In this document: positions 9,666-17,678 of the stretch, piece after piece
How positions within the stretch are numbered: position 1 is the stretch's first letter
Layout of the letters: every line of letters begins with the position of its first letter
NCBI GenBank assembly: GCA_035711845.1
Contig: DASTBU010000186.1
Location: forward strand, 1 to 31,465
Source of the DNA: DASTBU01 sp035711845
Lineage (GTDB): Bacteria; Acidobacteriota; Vicinamibacteria; Vicinamibacterales; 2-12-FULL-66-21
Direction of reading: 5' to 3'
Length of the DNA stretch: 31,465 nt
The notes under the pieces: generated by a model
What the model was told of the DNA's origin: nothing
What the model saw: the letters and a program-made list of their open reading frames with translations, nothing else
Databases searched by the model: none
Made by a program: the position numbers and the translations under genes

Positions 9666-9693
9666 AACTGGGAACTGGAAACTGGAAACTATT
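9666..9693. repeat. Heptanucleotide spacer repeat between convergent genes
   Basis: AACTGGG, AACTGGA, AACTGGA, AACTATT directly after the stop of the second desulfurase. It fills most of the 37-bp gap before the stop of the minus-strand exchanger gene. Confidence 0.8.
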
Positions 9694-9701
9694 GATTAAC
9701 T

Positions 9702-11036
9702 TCAGTCCGCATGCAGCGGCTTCGTGTCGAGCAGGTCCGCTTCCACCCGTCCCGCATCCATCTGTCCGATCTCCCCCGCCCGCGCCAGTGCTGCGCGGAA
9801 CAGCACCGGCCCGATCAGCTGGTGCAGCGCGATCAGCGACACGACGAGCACCTGGATCGTGGCGCCCCAGGTGGGAAACTCCCCGGCGACAATCAGAGTC
9901 AGCCCGAGCGTCACACCTGCCTGGGACACGAGCCCCATCCAGACCAGGTCGCCCGTCTGGGGATCGACTCCCGCGTAGCGGCGGCCCACCCGTGCGGCAA
10001 ACCAGATGACGAACATCCGGAGCGCCGAGACCACGAGCGCCACCGTGCCAATCGTGGCCAGCGCGTCGAGCTGGAGCGACGCGCCTGCGGCGACGAAGAA
10101 CACTACGAGAATGGGCAGCGCCCCCCGCTCGACCGCTTCCTTGAGCATGTCTCCCTTCGGGGGCGCGATGTTCTCGACGACGAGTCCGGCGGCGAGCGCG
10201 ACGAGCAGCGGCTCGAGGTGCATCTCCGCGCCCGCGCCGGCAATCAACGTGCAGACGCCCAGCAGGACGACCGGAACTTCCCGGCCGATGTGCCGCAGAT
10301 AAAACGCAAAGACAGCCCCGATCGACGCGCCGAACGCGAAGGAGCCGAAAATCTCCCACGACAGGATCGCCAGCAATCCGATCTCCTGGAAGCCGCCGAA
10401 GACCGTCCGTACGAACTGCATGACGAGCGTGAAGAACAGAATGAGCAGCAGGTCCGCCAGGATGACGACGGCGAGCGTCAGCTCGCTGACGGGGCCTTTC
10501 GCGCGACTTTCTGCGATCAACGCGATGGTCACGGTCGGTGAGAAGCTCGCCACGACTGTCGTCAGCAGCGCAGCGACCGCGGCACGCTGCAGCCCCGTCA
10601 GCTCGGGCGCGATCCCCAGCCAGGGCCATGCCACCCAGAACACCACGAACAGGACGGCATAGATGATCGTCATCGTGACGCCGCCCATCTGCAGCATCGC
10701 GCGCAGCCGCGGCCGCAGCCGCTGAACGTTCATCTCGAGTCCTGCGATGAAGGCGATCAGCACCACCGCGAGTCCGTTGATGAGGCGCAGCTCCCGCGCC
10801 ATGGTCCGCGTGATGATGTTGGCGAGGTAAGGGCCGCAGATCATGCCGAACAGGAGATAGCCGGTCACCCGCGGCAGTCGCAGCCGTTCGAGCAGTTCGC
10901 CTGCGATGGATGCGGCGATCAGCGCGAAGCCCAGCGCGAGCGCGCCGGGCCGGAGGATCGTGTCCGGCGACGTCCCGGACACCACCAGCCAGGCGATCGC
11001 GACGATCAGCGCGAGCGCGAGGAGGCGCCGCGTCAT
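9702..11036 (-). CDS. CPA2-type cation:proton exchanger (KefB/NapA-like membrane domain)
   Basis: This 444-residue protein is almost entirely hydrophobic, with about 12 predicted membrane segments, and reads as a sodium/hydrogen exchanger-family transporter. Typical features are the early ELLERLRLPRVTGYLLFGMICGP segment, the VLIAFIAGLEMN helix, the helix with ADLLLILFF, and the repeated glycine-rich helices at the C-terminus. It lacks a C-terminal TrkA-N domain, so it is not a complete KefB/KefC channel. It would sit in the inner membrane and exchange Na+ or K+ for H+; substrate cannot be read from sequence. The start overlaps the upstream gene by four bases (ATGA), making it the last gene of a three-gene unit with a second exchanger-like protein and an HtrA-like protein. 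Confidence 0.85.
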   Translation of the reverse strand: MTRRLLALALIVAIAWLVVSGTSPDTILRPGALALGFALIAASIAGELLERLRLPRVTGYLLFGMICGPYLANIITRTMARELRLINGLAVVLIAFIAGLEMNVQRLRPRLRAMLQMGGVTMTIIYAVLFVVFWVAWPWLGIAPELTGLQRAAVAALLTTVVASFSPTVTIALIAESRAKGPVSELTLAVVILADLLLILFFTLVMQFVRTVFGGFQEIGLLAILSWEIFGSFAFGASIGAVFAFYLRHIGREVPVVLLGVCTLIAGAGAEMHLEPLLVALAAGLVVENIAPPKGDMLKEAVERGALPILVVFFVAAGASLQLDALATIGTVALVVSALRMFVIWFAARVGRRYAGVDPQTGDLVWMGLVSQAGVTLGLTLIVAGEFPTWGATIQVLVVSLIALHQLIGPVLFRAALARAGEIGQMDAGRVEADLLDTKPLHAD

Positions 11037-12142
11037 GCCGGCCTCGGTTTCGGCGTTACCACGAGCGCGAGCGTTTCGGACGCGATGGCGCCGATCGCCA
11101 CCGCGAACACGAGCGACCGCACCGGTTCATGCGCGACCTGCTGGAGGTTGAGCGCGAACGCAATGCCGATGACGCCCGGAGGGATCAGGTAGGCCCCGAG
11201 ATCCGACGGCGCAATCCCTGGCGCGAGCCGGGAGGCGGTCCAGCCGCCGAGAATCTTTCCCGCGGAGCGGAAGATGACGTAGGGCGCCAGCAGCCAGATC
11301 CCCGCGGTCGTCAGCTGCAGGCTGGCGCCCGCCGTGATGAGAACCAGCACGACGATGGGGTGCTGGACCTTGCGAAGCTCGCGGGCGACGATCGCGTCGC
11401 AGCGGCCCGGGGCGGCAACCCAGAAAACGCCGGCAGCCATGCCGGTGAGCAGTGGCGACAACCCCATGTAAGCAGGGGCGCCTCCGAGCATGGCGAGCGT
11501 CCCCAGCACGAAGACCGCACGTTCGGCCACGACCTCGGCGCGCTCGACGAGCAGCCATCCGCAGAGGCCGATGGCCAGCCCGAGTCCTGTCGTCAATGCC
11601 GTGCTCGCGAGCGAGGACAGCTCGGTTGGCCTGGCCATCGCGAGCACGACGCCTCCCAGCACAATGGGCAGCACATCGTCGAGATCCGCGACGCGGCCAG
11701 CGATCTGCGCCGCACGCTCATCGCCGACGTCGACCGGCGGCGCTGCCGAAGCCGACGCGCACACCCCTAACGCGAGCGCAGCGAGGAGGAATGGAATCTC
11801 GAGCGGCAGCATCCAGTTCTGGAGCAGGATCAGCACGGCACCGACAACGACGGCAATGGTGATGCCGGCTTCGATGGTCGCGGCGGCGAGCAGCCGGCCC
11901 GCGGCGCGGACTTCACGCCCAGCCGCAATGCCGATTACGACCCCGAGCGTCGCGAGCGCGATCGAGATCACTATGTCCAGGTGCGCGAGCGCTCCGTGGG
12001 AGATGACGCCCATGGCACTCGGTCCGAGCAGGATACCGAGCGGGATGAACACCATGATCGGAGCGGCGAGCGGGTTGAGGCCGAGGGCGGCGCGCGTTCG
12101 GAAGAGTGCCCTGATGCGGCGCGCAAGATCCGAGCCCTTCAC
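11033..12142 (-). CDS. Second exchanger-like (CPA2-related) membrane protein
   Basis: A 369-residue, strongly hydrophobic protein of about 10-11 membrane segments. It resembles the CPA2 exchanger fold: IPLGILLGPSAMGVI near the N-terminus, and an acidic DLDDVLPIVLGG helix corresponding to the ion-binding region. It is shorter than typical exchangers and only distantly similar to its neighbour, so the two could form a heteromeric pair or act on different ions. The start is a GTG overlapped with the upstream stop (GTGA), and the stop overlaps the next ATG in turn. No signal of cytosolic regulatory domains is seen. The family assignment is confident; the transport activity is not. Confidence 0.7.
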   Translation of the reverse strand: MKGSDLARRIRALFRTRAALGLNPLAAPIMVFIPLGILLGPSAMGVISHGALAHLDIVISIALATLGVVIGIAAGREVRAAGRLLAAATIEAGITIAVVVGAVLILLQNWMLPLEIPFLLAALALGVCASASAAPPVDVGDERAAQIAGRVADLDDVLPIVLGGVVLAMARPTELSSLASTALTTGLGLAIGLCGWLLVERAEVVAERAVFVLGTLAMLGGAPAYMGLSPLLTGMAAGVFWVAAPGRCDAIVARELRKVQHPIVVLVLITAGASLQLTTAGIWLLAPYVIFRSAGKILGGWTASRLAPGIAPSDLGAYLIPPGVIGIAFALNLQQVAHEPVRSLVFAVAIGAIASETLALVVTPKPRPA

Positions 12143-13422
12143 CGCTTCTCCAGCGCGACGACGCGGTGCGTGCCGTCACGCCGAACCGCCAGCAGGACGG
12201 CATCCCCCTGGCTGGCCGCACGGAACCATCGATCGATCGCCGCGGCCGTTGGGCGCTTCTCCTCGTCCATCGCGATGATCACGTCGCCTCGCTGCAGCCC
12301 CGCTCGATCCGCCGCGCTTCCGGGCGCGACGGTGACGACTTCCGCTCCGATTCCCGGTAGCGACCTCGAGACGACGCCCGACTCCCGATCCGGGCCGGTG
12401 AATGGAGTGCCGTTGGCTGGCACCGCGGCGACCGTCACAGTCTGTGGCTCGCCTCGTCGAACGATCTCGAGCACGACCTGTGCGCCGGGTGTTCGGCTCT
12501 GGGCCACCTGCCGAAAGCCCCCGACCGTCGTGACGCCGATGCCGTCCACCGACCGGATCACGTCGCCCGGCGTAAGCGGCGAGTCCGGATCGGGCACGTA
12601 ACTGATCATGACGCCCTTGCTCGTGCCGGCCACCTTCGCGAGCTGCGGCGTCAGCGCCTGGACTTCGACCCGCAGGTCGGCCCGTGGAGCCGCGGTCGCC
12701 GGCGCAGCGGTCGCGACGTTCCTCAACGTCTCGGCCGGAACGATCCGGACCGCGCCGCTTCGGTCGATGGCCAGGCCAACGAACGCGCCGTCCAGCGAGA
12801 AGACCGCCGATCCGGCCGACACGTTCTGCTGCACGGCCGCCACGGCGAGCAGCGGCTCCGACCATCGCGGGTCGGGGACCAGGTCGGTGCGCCCGACATA
12901 CACAGGGCGGATCGAGAGTGTGCCCCCCGTGGCCTCGACCACGCCGACGTAGCGAGGGCCCGGGCGTCCCCCGGTTGCGGGAAGCGAGGGTATCGCGTCG
13001 GCGCGCGGCAGTGTCGTCACGACGGCGAGCTCGCGAACGGCGTCGTGCAGAAGAACCGTCGGGACAGACTCCTTCCCGACCGCAGTGATCCGATGATCGC
13101 CAGGCAGGAGCGCGACTGCCCGATCCGGCGTGACGCGCACGGCAGGAACGTGGAGGGAGCCGTCGATGCCTTCCCCGGTCACCACCAGCAGCGTCGGCAG
13201 GATCCGGCGCTCGAGATCGGCCATCGTGCCGGCCAGCTCATCAAAGGTGGCGCGGGCAGCCAGCCGCTCGAGCGGCGCCGCGGCTGGCTCGACGGTTTGC
13301 CGCCCCGCTTCTTCGGGGAACCTGAACCGGGCCAGTAGCAGCAGCATCCCGACGGAAACGGCAATTGTCGCGAGCAGGAGGCGCGTCTCTCGGCGCGCTT
13401 CCGGGGCGCGCGGCTCGGTCAT
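12139..13422 (-). CDS. HtrA/DegP-like membrane-anchored protein with two PDZ domains, protease triad apparently lost
   Basis: The 427-residue protein has a short cytosolic tail, one transmembrane anchor (about 14-32), a trypsin-like domain (about 60-250) and two PDZ domains (about 255-345 and 350-425). The trypsin-like part keeps the HtrA outline but not the active site: where HtrA has GNSGGPL before LDGxxVG, this sequence reads NVSAGSAVFSLDGAFVG, and the serine position becomes alanine. No TNxHV-like histidine motif is present. It is probably a periplasmic pseudoprotease that binds peptides or partner proteins through its PDZ domains. It is the first gene of the unit with two exchangers, so a role in their regulation is a reasonable guess. 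Confidence 0.75.
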   Translation of the reverse strand: MTEPRAPEARRETRLLLATIAVSVGMLLLLARFRFPEEAGRQTVEPAAAPLERLAARATFDELAGTMADLERRILPTLLVVTGEGIDGSLHVPAVRVTPDRAVALLPGDHRITAVGKESVPTVLLHDAVRELAVVTTLPRADAIPSLPATGGRPGPRYVGVVEATGGTLSIRPVYVGRTDLVPDPRWSEPLLAVAAVQQNVSAGSAVFSLDGAFVGLAIDRSGAVRIVPAETLRNVATAAPATAAPRADLRVEVQALTPQLAKVAGTSKGVMISYVPDPDSPLTPGDVIRSVDGIGVTTVGGFRQVAQSRTPGAQVVLEIVRRGEPQTVTVAAVPANGTPFTGPDRESGVVSRSLPGIGAEVVTVAPGSAADRAGLQRGDVIIAMDEEKRPTAAAIDRWFRAASQGDAVLLAVRRDGTHRVVALEKR

Positions 13423-13511
13423 GGGGCATCAGGGTAGCGCACGCACAGCCCGGCCGCCAACTCATCCATAGCCGAGGTCGGGCATGCGAATCGTGACAAA
13501 ATCACCTGACG

Positions 13512-15053
13512 ATGTGCGCCGACCTCGGACGCGAGTCTGGAAGACGTCCGTTGATGGTGGTCTCGAACCGGGAGCCGTACCTCCACCGGCGGCGACTTGA
13601 TGGGTCCATAGCGGCCGTTCCCACGACCGGCGGTGTCGCCGTCGCTCTTTGTGCGCTGATGCGCGATCGCGGCGGCACCTGGATCGCCCACGGGGCAGGC
13701 GACGCGGACCGCGACGTCGTCGACGCCAACGACAGGATTCAGGTGCCGCCGGATTCGCCCGCCTACACGCTGCGGCGGATCTGGCTGACGCCCGAGGAAG
13801 AGCAGCGCTACTACAACGGGTTCGCCAACGAGGGGCTCTGGCCGCTTTGCCACATCGCTCACGTCCGTCCGGTATTTCGATCCGAGGACTGGGAGGAATA
13901 CCGTCGGATAAACGGCCGGTTCGCCGAAGCCATCGTGCAGGAGCTCGGCGACCCCGGCACGCCGATTTTCATCCAGGACTACCACCTGGCGCTCACCGCA
14001 GCCCTGCTGCGCGAGCGCAACCCGCTGGTCCGTACCGCGCTCTTCTGGCACATTCCGTGGCCGCACCCGGACCGCCTCCGGATGTGCCCGTGGCGGCAGG
14101 AGATCATGCGCGGTCTGCTGGCGAACGACCTGCTGGCGTTTCAGCTCGAACGCGATCGGCGCAACTTCCTGCTCGGTGTGCGCGACGAGCTGGTCGCCCG
14201 TGTGGACCGCGACGTCGTTCGCATGGACGGCAGGGCCACCAGGGTGGCCGCTCAGCCCATCGGTGTGGATTTCGATCGTATACAGAAGGTGGCCGCCGAC
14301 GAGTCCCAGATGCAGGAGACCGAGCGGCTGCGGCGCGAGCTGCGCCTCGACGACCCCGAGATAACCACAATCGGGGTGGGGGTGGATCGGCTCGACTACA
14401 CCAAGGGGATACCGGAGCGGCTCGAGGCCATCGATCGACTCCTCACCACCCGTTCCGATCTTCGCGGGCACCTCGTGTTCGTGCAGGTCGGCGTGCCTTC
14501 CCGGTCGAAGATCGAGAGCTACGCGGCCATCGAGAAGCAGATCGACGAGCAGGTGGCGGCCATCAACTCCAAGCATGGCAACGGCCCGGCTGACGGTCCG
14601 ATCCGATATCGAAAGTCCGCGCTGAAGATCCGGAAGCTGGTGGCGCTCTATCGACTCGCCGACTTCTGCGTGGTGAGCTCGCTCCACGACGGGATGAACC
14701 TGGTCGCCAAGGAGTTCGTGGCCGCCCGGGATGATCGGGACGGCGTCCTGGTGCTCAGCGAGATGACCGGCGCGGCGCAGGAGTTGACCGACGCGCTGAT
14801 CATCAACCCGTATCACATCGACGGGTTCGCCGCTGCAATCGAGCGGGCGATCGCGATGCCGGCCGACGAACGTGCCGCGCGGATGCGGTCGCTCCGGAGG
14901 GCGGTCGCCGGGCACGACGTGTTCCTCTGGGCATCCGACATCCTCGAGAGGCTGGACCATGCCGCCCCGAAGGACCCGTTCGACGACGGTTCAGCCGGCT
15001 CCGTCGGGGCGGGCGCCGGCAAGCCATTCAGACGCACGGATGGCCCCCGCTGA
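13512..15053 (+). CDS. otsA: Trehalose-6-phosphate synthase (GT20)
   Basis: This 513-residue glycosyltransferase makes trehalose 6-phosphate from UDP- (or ADP-) glucose and glucose 6-phosphate. GT20 motifs are clear: VSNREPY at the start of the fold, TTGGVAVAL for the nucleotide-sugar loop, WPLCH, IQDYHL, HIPWPHPD, GVDRLDYTKGIPERL with the phosphate- and UDP-binding Arg/Lys, and SLHDGMNLVAKEFVA with the catalytic-site acidic residues. Length is slightly above the E. coli enzyme because of a short polar C-terminal tail. The ATG at 13512 is chosen; one at 13554 directly before VVSNREP is an alternative. The stop overlaps otsB by 14 bp, so the two steps of trehalose synthesis are cotranscribed. 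Trehalose serves in osmotic and desiccation tolerance. Confidence 0.93.
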   Translation: MCADLGRESGRRPLMVVSNREPYLHRRRLDGSIAAVPTTGGVAVALCALMRDRGGTWIAHGAGDADRDVVDANDRIQVPPDSPAYTLRRIWLTPEEEQRYYNGFANEGLWPLCHIAHVRPVFRSEDWEEYRRINGRFAEAIVQELGDPGTPIFIQDYHLALTAALLRERNPLVRTALFWHIPWPHPDRLRMCPWRQEIMRGLLANDLLAFQLERDRRNFLLGVRDELVARVDRDVVRMDGRATRVAAQPIGVDFDRIQKVAADESQMQETERLRRELRLDDPEITTIGVGVDRLDYTKGIPERLEAIDRLLTTRSDLRGHLVFVQVGVPSRSKIESYAAIEKQIDEQVAAINSKHGNGPADGPIRYRKSALKIRKLVALYRLADFCVVSSLHDGMNLVAKEFVAARDDRDGVLVLSEMTGAAQELTDALIINPYHIDGFAAAIERAIAMPADERAARMRSLRRAVAGHDVFLWASDILERLDHAAPKDPFDDGSAGSVGAGAGKPFRRTDGPR

Positions 15054-15822
15054 CGTTTCGCGTGCGGCCGAGGCGATCCGGCGGCTGCGCGCCGGACGGC
15101 ATCTTCTGCTGCTGCTCGACTTCGACGGCACCCTCACCGAATTCCATCCCGATCCTGAGACCGTCGAGCTGCCCGATGCGCGGCGCGCGCTTCTGCTGCA
15201 ACTCTCCACGCGGCCCGACGTCACCATCGGGATCGTCAGCGGGCGGCGGCTCGCCGATGTCCGCCGGCGAACACAGTTGAACGCCCGCACCTACTGCGCG
15301 GGCCTGCACGGTCTGGAGATTGAAGGGCCAGGCGTCAGCTTCGTCCACCCGGACGCGACGAGAACACTCAGCACGATTCGACAACTCCGCGCAGCGCTGG
15401 CCTCCGAGCTGGCGCCTTTTCCCGGCGTCTTCATCGAGGACAAGCACCTCTCCATCGCGGCGCATTACCGGGAGGCTTCGGCCGAGGACGCGGCGCGCGT
15501 CCCGGCCATCGTCGAACGTCATGTCCGGCCGCTCGTCGAGTCGGGGCTGCTCAAGATGATGGAGGGGGCGTGTGTCCTCGAGGTGCTGCCGAACATCGAC
15601 TGGCACAAGGGGAGCGCCGTCGCCTGGATCCGCGAGCTGGTGGCCGCCGAGCACGAAGTCGTCCCTGTGTACATCGGTGACGACGTTACTGACCTGGACG
15701 CGTTCCAGGCAGTTCGCGGCGCCGGGCTCGCGATTGCCGCGTCGCCGAAAGTCGCGGGGGCGGATCTCTACGTCGATGGCCCCGCCGAGGTGGAGCAGCT
15801 GCTGCGCGAGCTCGCCGCCTGA
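15040..15822 (+). CDS. otsB: Trehalose-6-phosphate phosphatase
   Basis: A 260-residue HAD-superfamily phosphatase that removes the phosphate from trehalose 6-phosphate. Motif I is LLLDFDGTLTEF (nucleophile and acid/base aspartates), motif II lies in GIVSGRRL, the cap contains EDKHLSIAAHYR, motif III is the lysine in NIDWHKGSAV, and motif IV is YIGDDVTDLDAF. All catalytic residues are present. The ATG at 15040 lies inside the end of otsA (14-bp overlap); in-frame codons further upstream belong to otsA's shadow. This order, otsA then otsB, is a common arrangement. No antisense or alternative product is supported. Confidence 0.94.
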   Translation: MAPADVSRAAEAIRRLRAGRHLLLLLDFDGTLTEFHPDPETVELPDARRALLLQLSTRPDVTIGIVSGRRLADVRRRTQLNARTYCAGLHGLEIEGPGVSFVHPDATRTLSTIRQLRAALASELAPFPGVFIEDKHLSIAAHYREASAEDAARVPAIVERHVRPLVESGLLKMMEGACVLEVLPNIDWHKGSAVAWIRELVAAEHEVVPVYIGDDVTDLDAFQAVRGAGLAIAASPKVAGADLYVDGPAEVEQLLRELAA

Positions 15823-15862
15823 GCGTTTGAAGTACGATACGGGTTTCCCCGAGAGATCAGAG

Positions 15863-16699
15863 ATGACAGACAAGAAGATCACCGTCGCGCACAGTCCTGA
15901 CTCGGACGACGCGTTCATGTTCTACGGGCTGGCCAGCGGGAATGTCGAGACGGGCGGGATCGTCGTCGATCAGGTGCTCGCGGACATCGAAACGCTCAAC
16001 CGGGCGGCGTTCGAGGGACGGTACGAGGTCACGGCGGTTTCGTTCCATGCCTACGCCCACCTGACGCACAAGTATGCGCTGCTGCCGCATGGCGCCAGCA
16101 TGGGCGACCGCTATGGCCCGATCGTCGTCGCGCGCGAGGGCGGTCCGACAGAGGTCAAGGGCACTCGCATCGCGATTCCGGGAACGTTGACGACTGCCTA
16201 CCTGGCGCTGCGAATCTACGAGCCAGGCTTCGAGTACGTCGTGGTGCCCTTCGACCAGATCCAGCAGGCCGTGCTCGAGGGCCGTGCGGAAGCCGGCCTG
16301 TTGATTCACGAGGGCCAGCTCACCTACGCGGACGACGGGCTCCGGAAGATCGTCGATCTCGGGGAGTGGTGGGCGGAGCGAACGGGCGGCCTGCCGCTGC
16401 CGCTCGGCGGCAACATCATCCGGCGCGACCTGGGTCCCGAGATGATCGCCAGGGTCTCGAAGATGCTGCACGACAGCATCGCGTACGCGCTGTCGCACCG
16501 GGCCGAGGCGGTCGAGTACGCGCTGCAGTTCGGGCGCGGGCTGGATCGCGCGAAGACGGATCGCTTCGTGGGGATGTACGTCAACGACCTGACGCTCTCG
16601 TACGGCGAGCGTGGGCGGCAGGGCGTCGAGCGGCTGATGGCCGACGCGTTCGACCGCGGCCTGATCCCGCAGCGCGTGCCGGTGGAGTTCGCGGCCTGA
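15863..16699 (+). CDS. MqnA/MqnD-family protein, probably 1,4-dihydroxy-6-naphthoate synthase (futalosine pathway)
   Basis: This 278-residue protein has the periplasmic-binding-protein-like fold of the MqnA/MqnD family and no signal peptide. The N-terminal HSPDSDDAFMFYGLASGNV segment corresponds to the SPCPNDTFIF region of MqnD, and the middle SFHAYAHLTHKYALLPHGASMGDRYGPIVVAR matches the MqnD segment in order and length. MqnD converts cyclic dehypoxanthinyl futalosine to dihydroxynaphthoate in menaquinone synthesis. The presence of mqnE in the same window supports this pathway. The SPDSDD variant is unusual compared with canonical MqnD, so a paralogue with another substrate is possible. The start at 15863 follows a purine-rich GAGAGATCAGAG. 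A TACGAT at 15833 may be its -10 box. Confidence 0.72.
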   Translation: MTDKKITVAHSPDSDDAFMFYGLASGNVETGGIVVDQVLADIETLNRAAFEGRYEVTAVSFHAYAHLTHKYALLPHGASMGDRYGPIVVAREGGPTEVKGTRIAIPGTLTTAYLALRIYEPGFEYVVVPFDQIQQAVLEGRAEAGLLIHEGQLTYADDGLRKIVDLGEWWAERTGGLPLPLGGNIIRRDLGPEMIARVSKMLHDSIAYALSHRAEAVEYALQFGRGLDRAKTDRFVGMYVNDLTLSYGERGRQGVERLMADAFDRGLIPQRVPVEFAA

Positions 16700-16993
16700 T
16701 CCTGCGCCCCCTCGAGCCGGGTAACGACGTGACGCGGCCCACGAAGCTCACAGTGCAACTGCGCCGCAAACAAAGACCGGAGGCCGCATCCGCACGCGAT
16801 GGCACGAAGGGGACGATGAAGACCCAAAATCCAACTCTCCAAACCCGAAAGACCAAGTGAGGTAGGAGAACATTCCCCCTGACCGGATCGTCACTCTTGA
16901 TCCTGTCTGTCGGAATAATGCTCGCAGCTAATGCAGTTCAGGTTGCAGCGGGTGCGTGCCAGGGCCGGCCGGCCCCGGTAGTGCGGGGGAATC
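16700..16993. other. Convergent intergenic region without recognised gene
   Basis: The 294 bp between the mqnD-like gene and the Dph6-like gene contain no convincing ORF and no heptamer repeats. A perfect 14-bp GC palindrome, GGGCCGGCCGGCCC (16962-16975), lies about 20 bp beyond the minus-strand stop. It could help end transcription, but no T-run accompanies it. Confidence 0.5.
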
Positions 16994-17665
16994 TCAAGCA
17001 ACTGCAGGGCACGCGCTGAGATCCGTGAAGAGGAACCCATCTCGCTCGACGGTCTCGCCGACCGCGACCGCGATGCGCGCCGCAAACATCGGTCCTGCGG
17101 TGACACACGTGTGGAACTCGCCGCGCTCGCCGCAGGGGTCGACGTCGGCCGGCAGCTCCTCGATCAACCGGGCGTCGTACGCCCGGCCGGCGAACCCGCG
17201 CGGCATCGTCCGCGGATCGACGCACGTCAGCGTCGCCTCGATCCCACCGCCGATCATGTCGCGAGCGAGCTGGCGAGTCGGCCGGCCCCAGAGCGGGAAC
17301 AACGGCGTCAGGCCCGTTCCCGTCAGCCGTTCCTCTCGATACCGCCGCACATCTTCCAGAAACAAGTCGCCGAACGCCACGTGCGTGAAGCCGTCGGCGA
17401 CAGCGGCCGTGACGACGTGCCGCATCCGCTGCTCGTACACCTCGTTCGGGCACGGATAGGGGAGGGGAACGGTGACGAGCGGCAGGCCGGCGGCCGCGGC
17501 CTGCGCGCGGAGCACGGCGGAGCGGACTCCATGCATGGCGACGCGGTCGAACTGCTCGTTGATCGACGTCAACAGCGCCGCCGGCGTGCCAATGCCCGTC
17601 GTGCGAAGCACGTGGAGCATCCACGCGCTGTCCTTGCCGCTGCTCCACGACACAAGGATCTTCAT
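16994..17665 (-). CDS. Dph6-like ATP pyrophosphatase (diphthine-ammonia ligase family, DUF71)
   Basis: A 223-residue protein of the adenine nucleotide alpha-hydrolase superfamily. The PP-loop SSGKDSAWML follows the first strand (MKILVSW), and the family motif GEFHTCVTAGPMF appears near the end, with GDLFLEDVRRYRE in the middle. Eukaryotic Dph6 amidates diphthine on elongation factor 2; bacteria lack diphthamide, so the bacterial substrate is unknown. The ATG at 17665 is chosen because the fold begins there; the frame is open upstream into the neighbouring coiled-coil gene. It lies 13 bp after that gene's stop, suggesting cotranscription. Confidence 0.85.
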   Translation of the reverse strand: MKILVSWSSGKDSAWMLHVLRTTGIGTPAALLTSINEQFDRVAMHGVRSAVLRAQAAAAGLPLVTVPLPYPCPNEVYEQRMRHVVTAAVADGFTHVAFGDLFLEDVRRYREERLTGTGLTPLFPLWGRPTRQLARDMIGGGIEATLTCVDPRTMPRGFAGRAYDARLIEELPADVDPCGERGEFHTCVTAGPMFAARIAVAVGETVERDGFLFTDLSACPAVA

Positions 17666-17678
17666 CGGCAGGGTGACA

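Noticed and set aside
16830..16860. AT-richer stretch after the mqnD-like gene as a further heptamer tract
   Set aside because: No 7-nt register could be found in it.
16891..17106. 71-codon minus-strand frame ending in a cysteine-containing tail
   Set aside because: It mostly overlaps the Dph6-like gene in another frame and has no family resemblance.
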